Under the pieces are notes generated by a model. The model made no database searches, had not been told where the DNA came from, and saw only the letters and a program-made list of their open reading frames with translations. A DNA stretch of 64,000 nt from positions 7,378,001 through 7,442,000 of the forward strand of contig NZ_JAPEPZ010000001.1 in assembly GCF_026339875.1 (NCBI RefSeq), written 5' to 3'. This DNA is from Streptomyces sp. NBC_01571 (GTDB lineage: Bacteria > Actinomycetota > Actinomycetes > Streptomycetales > Streptomycetaceae). The position numbers and the translations under genes were made by a program. Below are positions 60,304-64,000 of this stretch, in pieces (within the stretch, counting starts at the first letter, position 1; the number at the start of each line of letters is the position of its first letter).

Positions 60304-61674
60304 ATGCCCATGGGTCACACGGCCACAGCTGAGACAGGCTCCGGCGGCCTGACAGCGACCGAGCACCGCCTGGCCAACGGCCTGCGCGTGGTGCTCTCCG
60401 AGGACCATCTGACCCCGGTCGCGGCGGTGTGCCTCTGGTACGACGTCGGCTCGCGCCACGAGGTCAAGGGCCGTACCGGTCTCGCCCACCTCTTCGAGCA
60501 CCTGATGTTCCAGGGATCGGGCCAGGTGAAGGGCAACGGCCACTTCGAACTGGTGCAGGGCGCGGGCGGTTCGCTCAACGGGACGACCAGCTTCGAGCGC
60601 ACCAACTACTTCGAGACGATGCCGGCCCACCAGCTGGAGCTCGCGCTCTGGCTGGAGGCGGACCGGATGGGCTCGCTGCTCGCCGCGCTCGACGACGAGT
60701 CCATGGAGAACCAGCGGGACGTCGTCAAGAACGAGCGCAGGCAGCGCTACGACAACGTGCCCTACGGCACCGCCTTCGAGAAGCTGACCGCACTCGCCTA
60801 CCCCGAGGGCCACCCGTACCACCACACCCCGATCGGCTCGATGGCGGACCTGGACGCGGCGACCCTGGAGGACGCCCGCGCCTTCTTCCGCACCTACTAC
60901 GCGCCCAACAACGCGGTGCTCTCGGTCGTCGGCGACATCGACCCCGAGCAGACGCTCGCCTGGATCGAGAAGTACTTCGGCTCCATCCCCGGGCACGACG
61001 GAAAGCCCGCCCCGCGCGACGGTTCGCTGCCCGAGACCATCGGCGAGCAGCTGCGCGAGGTCGTCGAGGAAGAGGTCCCGGCGCGCGCCCTGATGGCCGC
61101 CTACCGGCTCCCCGAGGACGGCACGCGCGCGTCCGACGCGGCCGATCTCGCCCTGACCGTCCTCGGCGGCGGCGAGTCCTCGCGCCTGTACAACCGGCTC
61201 GTACGCCGCGACCGCACCGCCGTCGCGGCCGGTTTCGGCCTGCTGCGGCTCGCCGGGGCGCCCTCCCTGGGCTGGCTGGACGTGAAGACGTCCGGCGACG
61301 TCGAGGTCCCGGTCATCGAGGCCGCGGTCGACGAGGAGCTCGCCCGGTTCGCCGAGGAGGGCCCCACGGCCGAGGAGATGGAGCGCGCCCAGGCCCAGTT
61401 GGAGCGCGAGTGGCTGGACCGGCTCGGCACGGTCGCGGGCCGCGCCGACGAACTGTGCCGGTACGCGGTCCTGTTCGGCGATCCGCTGCTCGCCCTGACG
61501 GCCGTGCAGCGCATCCTCGACATCACCGCCGAGGAGGTCCAGGAGGTCGCCAAGGCCCGCCTGCGCCCCGACAACCGCGCGGTGCTCGTCTACGAGCCGA
61601 TCGCCGACGAAGCCACCTCCGCAGACGAAGCCACCGACGCCGCCGACGACACCGACGAGGAGGCGGCGAAGTGA
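60304..61674 (+). CDS. M16-family zinc metallopeptidase, active subunit
   Basis: 456 residues from an ATG with GAAGGGA five bases upstream (a second ATG follows two codons later). The inverted zinc motif HXXEH is present in GLAHLFEHLMFQG, and the distal Glu ligand sits in the conserved VVKNERRQRYDN segment. Two M16 half-domains are seen: the peptidase domain (LANGLRVVLSEDHLTPVAAVCLWYDVGSRHE) and the C-terminal inactive-fold domain ending near residue 440. No signal peptide, so it is cytoplasmic. It overlaps the second M16 gene by four bases (GTGA), and the two should form a clam-shell heterodimer that degrades peptides. The acidic C-terminal tail is Asp/Glu-rich. Confidence 0.92.
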   Translation: MPMGHTATAETGSGGLTATEHRLANGLRVVLSEDHLTPVAAVCLWYDVGSRHEVKGRTGLAHLFEHLMFQGSGQVKGNGHFELVQGAGGSLNGTTSFERTNYFETMPAHQLELALWLEADRMGSLLAALDDESMENQRDVVKNERRQRYDNVPYGTAFEKLTALAYPEGHPYHHTPIGSMADLDAATLEDARAFFRTYYAPNNAVLSVVGDIDPEQTLAWIEKYFGSIPGHDGKPAPRDGSLPETIGEQLREVVEEEVPARALMAAYRLPEDGTRASDAADLALTVLGGGESSRLYNRLVRRDRTAVAAGFGLLRLAGAPSLGWLDVKTSGDVEVPVIEAAVDEELARFAEEGPTAEEMERAQAQLEREWLDRLGTVAGRADELCRYAVLFGDPLLALTAVQRILDITAEEVQEVAKARLRPDNRAVLVYEPIADEATSADEATDAADDTDEEAAK

Positions 61675-63059
61675 CCGAGCTCGCCACCATGGACTTCCAC
61701 CCGCAGCCCCAGGCCGGCCGGCCCAAGCCCTGGGCGTTCCCCGCTCCCGAGCGCGGCACGCTGGACAACGGCCTGACCCTGCTGCACTGCGACCGCCCGG
61801 GCCAGCAGGTCGTCGCCGTCGAGGTGCTGCTCGCCGCGCCGCTGGAGGCCGAGCCGGCCGGCTACGACGGCATCGCCACGATCATGGCGCGCGCGCTCTC
61901 CGAGGGCACCGACAAGCTCTCCGCCGAGGAGTTCGCCGCCGAGCTGGAGCGCTGCGGCGCCACCCTCGACGCGCACGCCGACCACCCCGGCGTCCGCCTG
62001 TCCCTCGAAGTGCCCGTCTCGCGCCTGCCCAAGGCGCTCGGACTGCTCGCCGACGCCCTGAGGGCACCGGCGTTCGCCGAGAGCGAGATCGAGCGGCTGG
62101 TGCGCAACCGGCTCGACGAGATCCCGCACGAGAGCGCCAACCCGGCCCGCCGCGCCGCCAAGGAGCTCTCCAGGCAGCTGTTCCCGGCGACCTCGCGGAT
62201 GTCCCGTCCCCGGCAGGGCACCGAGGAGACCGTCCAGAAGATCGACGCGGCGGGAGTCCGCGCCTTCTACGACCGGCACGTACGCCCGGCCACGTCCACC
62301 GCCGTGATCGTCGGTGACCTCACCGGCGTGGACCTCGACGGGCTGCTCGCCGAGACGCTCGGCGCTTGGACGGGCTCCTCCGCCGAGCCGCGTCCCGTGC
62401 CGCCGGTCACGGCCGACGACACCGGCCGCGTGATCATCGTGGACCGCCCCGGCGCGGTCCAGACGCAGCTGCTGATCGGCCGTGTCGGCTCGGACCGGCA
62501 CGACCGCGTCTGGCCGGCCCAGGTGCTCGGCACGTACTGCCTCGGCGGCACCCTCACCTCGCGCCTGGACCGCGTCCTGCGCGAGGAGAAGGGCTACACC
62601 TACGGGGTGCGGGCCTTCGGCCAGGTGATGCGTTCCGCGCCGGACGGCACGGGCATCGCGATGCTCGCCATCAGCGGTTCCGTGGACACCCCGAACACCG
62701 GGCCGGCGCTGGACGACCTCTGGAAGGTGCTGCGCACCCTCGCCGCGGACGGTCTGACGGACGCCGAACGCGACGTCGCCGTGCAGAACCTGGTGGGCGT
62801 GGCGCCCCTCAAGTTCGAGACCGCGGCGGCCGTCGCGGGCACGCTCGCCGACCAGGTCGAGCAGTACCTGCCGGACGACTACCAGGCGACGCTCTATCAG
62901 CAGCTCGCCGCGACCGGCACCGTGGAGGCCACCGCGGCGGCGGTGAGCGCCTTCCCGGTGGACCGTCTGGTCACCGTCCTGGTGGGCGACGCCGCGCAGA
63001 TCGAGGAGCCCGTCAAGGCGCTCGGCATCGGTGAAGTGACCGTCGTGGCCGCGGAGTAG
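61671..63059 (+). CDS. M16-family protein lacking the zinc motif, regulatory subunit
   Basis: 462 residues from a GTG preceded by GAGGAGGCGG. It aligns with the upstream protein, but where HXXEH should be it reads GIATIMARALSEGTDKLSAEEF, losing both His and the Glu. It keeps the C-terminal Arg/Tyr substrate-anchoring region (EEKGYTYGVRAFGQV). This is the pattern of the alpha subunit of mitochondrial processing peptidase and of paired bacterial M16B proteins. It is translationally coupled to the active subunit gene, so one operon yields an active/inactive pair. An intrinsic terminator with a T-run follows. Confidence 0.92.
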   Translation: MTELATMDFHPQPQAGRPKPWAFPAPERGTLDNGLTLLHCDRPGQQVVAVEVLLAAPLEAEPAGYDGIATIMARALSEGTDKLSAEEFAAELERCGATLDAHADHPGVRLSLEVPVSRLPKALGLLADALRAPAFAESEIERLVRNRLDEIPHESANPARRAAKELSRQLFPATSRMSRPRQGTEETVQKIDAAGVRAFYDRHVRPATSTAVIVGDLTGVDLDGLLAETLGAWTGSSAEPRPVPPVTADDTGRVIIVDRPGAVQTQLLIGRVGSDRHDRVWPAQVLGTYCLGGTLTSRLDRVLREEKGYTYGVRAFGQVMRSAPDGTGIAMLAISGSVDTPNTGPALDDLWKVLRTLAADGLTDAERDVAVQNLVGVAPLKFETAAAVAGTLADQVEQYLPDDYQATLYQQLAATGTVEATAAAVSAFPVDRLVTVLVGDAAQIEEPVKALGIGEVTVVAAE

Positions 63060-63084
63060 AAGCGAGGCGGAAGACGCGAGCCCA

Positions 63085-63124
63085 GGGGGCCCGGGTGACC
63101 GAAGAGTCGCCCGGGCCCCCTTTT
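63085..63124 (+). terminator. Intrinsic terminator of the M16 operon
   Basis: Arms GGGGGCCCGGGTGAC and GTCGCCCGGGCCCCC pair over 15 bp with one wobble, around a 6-base loop, and are followed by TTTT, a classic rho-independent signal. Confidence 0.95.
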
Positions 63125-63279
63125 GCCCTGACAACACCCTCAATTTGTCCGTATTGATAGGGAGGTTGCCTTTCTTCCCTGTGGCATGCACTACAAAAAC
63201 CGTGATCCGTTTGTTGTTTGAAAGAGGGCCCGCTTAGCGTCGGTCCGGCTGTTCGTCAGGCAGTGCGCCGCGTCCGCGG

Positions 63280-63450
63280 CACCGGACAGTCATCGCCGAG
63301 TCCCCGTACGGCGCGAGCCAGGGGAGCCGGGGACCCGTACGCAGTCCCTGGGGTGAATCGGACCCCCCTCCCCGCGAGGGCGTCCGTAGGAGACCTTCCT
63401 GCTCCGAACCCGTCAGCTAACCCGGTAGGCGAGAGGGAAGGAAAGGACCA
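63280..63450 (+). promoter_or_regulatory. Cyclic-di-AMP (ydaO/yuaA-type) riboswitch
   Basis: The leader carries the conserved blocks of the class in order: GAGCCAGGGGAGCCGGGGAC, GGGGTGAATCGG, the GTAGGAGACCTTCCTGCTCC region, GAACCCGTCAGCTAACCCGG and GTAGGCGAGAGGGAAGG. It lies immediately upstream of the M23 peptidase start. In actinobacteria this riboswitch senses c-di-AMP and turns off wall-hydrolase and resuscitation-factor genes, so cell-wall lysis here should fall as c-di-AMP rises. Boundaries are approximate. Confidence 0.93.
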
Positions 63451-63459
63451 AGCCCCTTC

Positions 63460-64000
63460 ATGGCGTTCACCTGTGGCCCCGGGAAACACCGTCGTCCGAG
63501 CCGCGTGAAGCGCACCACCTCGAACGCCGTCGGCGTCGCGGCGCTCACCACCACCGGTGTCATCGGAACCCTGGCCGCCCCGGCCTTCGCCGCGGACAGC
63601 TCCGTCGAGCAGACCGGGCTGACCCAGGCCGTCACCATCGGCGACACGGTCGCCGCCCAGATCGACGCGCAGGCCGCCGCGCAGCAGCGTGCGGCCGACG
63701 AGGCCGCCGCCCGCCGGAAGGCCGAACAGGCCGCGCGCAAGCGGGCCGTCGAGGAGGCCAAGAAGGAGCGCGAGGCCAAGGAGCGCGCCGCCCGCGCCGC
63801 CGAGCGCAAGCGTCTCAACACCTTCGTCCTGCCGATCCCCGGCTCGTACGTCTCCACGGGCTACAAGGCCGGCGGCAGTCTCTGGTCCTCCGGCAGCCAC
63901 ACGGGCGTCGACTTCCACGCCGCGTCCGGCACCCCGGTCCACGCGGTCGGCTCGGGCACGGTCGTCACGGCCGGCTGGGGCGGTGCCTACGGCAACCAGA
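63460..64000 (+). CDS. M23-family peptidoglycan metallopeptidase, truncated by window end
   Basis: 180 codons are visible from an ATG downstream of AAGGAAAGGA. A long signal peptide with a basic start (KHRRPSRVKR) and hydrophobic core ends near APAFAADSS. A predicted coiled coil, very rich in Ala/Arg/Lys/Glu (EAAARRKAEQAARKRAVEEAKKE), spans about residues 75-120. The M23 domain then starts: LPIPGSYVSTGYKAGG, followed by SGSHTGVDFHAASGTPVHAVGSGTVVTAGWGGAYGNQ, whose HTGVDF holds the first zinc His and Asp. The second HXH would lie beyond the window. It is a secreted endopeptidase cutting peptide cross-links, under c-di-AMP riboswitch control. Confidence 0.94.
   Translation, partial: MAFTCGPGKHRRPSRVKRTTSNAVGVAALTTTGVIGTLAAPAFAADSSVEQTGLTQAVTIGDTVAAQIDAQAAAQQRAADEAAARRKAEQAARKRAVEEAKKEREAKERAARAAERKRLNTFVLPIPGSYVSTGYKAGGSLWSSGSHTGVDFHAASGTPVHAVGSGTVVTAGWGGAYGNQ

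Overview
The window is chromosomal DNA from a high-GC actinomycete, almost certainly a Streptomyces. GC-rich third codon positions, frequent GTG and TTG starts, many apparently leaderless promoters (a TANNNT -10 box 6-9 bases before the start codon), the sporulation regulator WhiH beside the principal sigma factor HrdB, and a cyclic-di-AMP riboswitch ahead of an M23 peptidase all point there. As I recall it, the gene order matches the hrdB neighbourhood of S. coelicolor (roughly SCO5799 to SCO5839), so most of this is conserved core chromosome.

Layout. 1-6.6 kb: the distal part of an NRPS-independent siderophore (NIS) operon, with a diaminobutyrate aminotransferase (5'-truncated), an IucA/IucC synthetase, a siderophore N-acyltransferase and a second IucA/IucC synthetase. 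6.7-13.9 kb: DNA repair and nucleotide supply (DinG-type helicase, lexA with an SOS box, nrdR with paired NrdR boxes, B12-dependent ribonucleotide reductase nrdJ). 14-21.4 kb: a TerD protein, a DUF4937 protein, a histidine phosphatase, an ADP-ribosylglycohydrolase, a divergent MFS/TetR efflux pair with two perfect operators, rnhB and a Pro-rich orphan. 21.4-22.4 kb holds no credible gene. 22.4-32.4 kb: a hypothetical gene, recQ with a C-terminal PRTase-like tail, a DUF4192 protein, a glycogen-debranching-like protein, an NrtR-type NUDIX regulator and a fused ABC transporter. 32.4-39.5 kb: whiH, hrdB, a secreted trypsin-like protease, a small zinc-ribbon protein and parE. 39.5-54.8 kb: a NarL-type two-component operon, a DUF485/acetate-type symporter pair, an ABC uptake operon bracketed by two CitB-type response regulators (one with its CitA/DcuS-like kinase), an iron-box-controlled sucrase/ferredoxin-like protein and a divergent pair of citrate-synthase homologues. 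54.8-64 kb: two small conserved hypotheticals, a CobW GTPase, parC, an active/inactive M16 peptidase pair, and a c-di-AMP riboswitch controlling an M23 peptidase cut by the window end.

How it works together. Three themes recur. The first is iron: the siderophore operon and an iron-box-controlled ferredoxin-like protein. The second is DNA metabolism: DinG, LexA, NrdRJ, RNase HII, RecQ and topoisomerase IV subunits ParE and ParC about 18 kb apart. The third is carboxylate uptake and central carbon: the symporter, the CitB/CitA-like regulators, the ABC system and the citrate synthases. WhiH, HrdB and the c-di-AMP-controlled wall hydrolase tie the region to development.

I found no CRISPR array, insertion sequence, prophage, tRNA or rRNA. 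The least explained signals are in-frame tandem repeats in three consecutive siderophore genes, a 32-bp tandem repeat between the ABC permease and its binding-protein gene, helically phased CTGACC repeats upstream of hrdB, and paired inverted and direct repeats ahead of several regulators.
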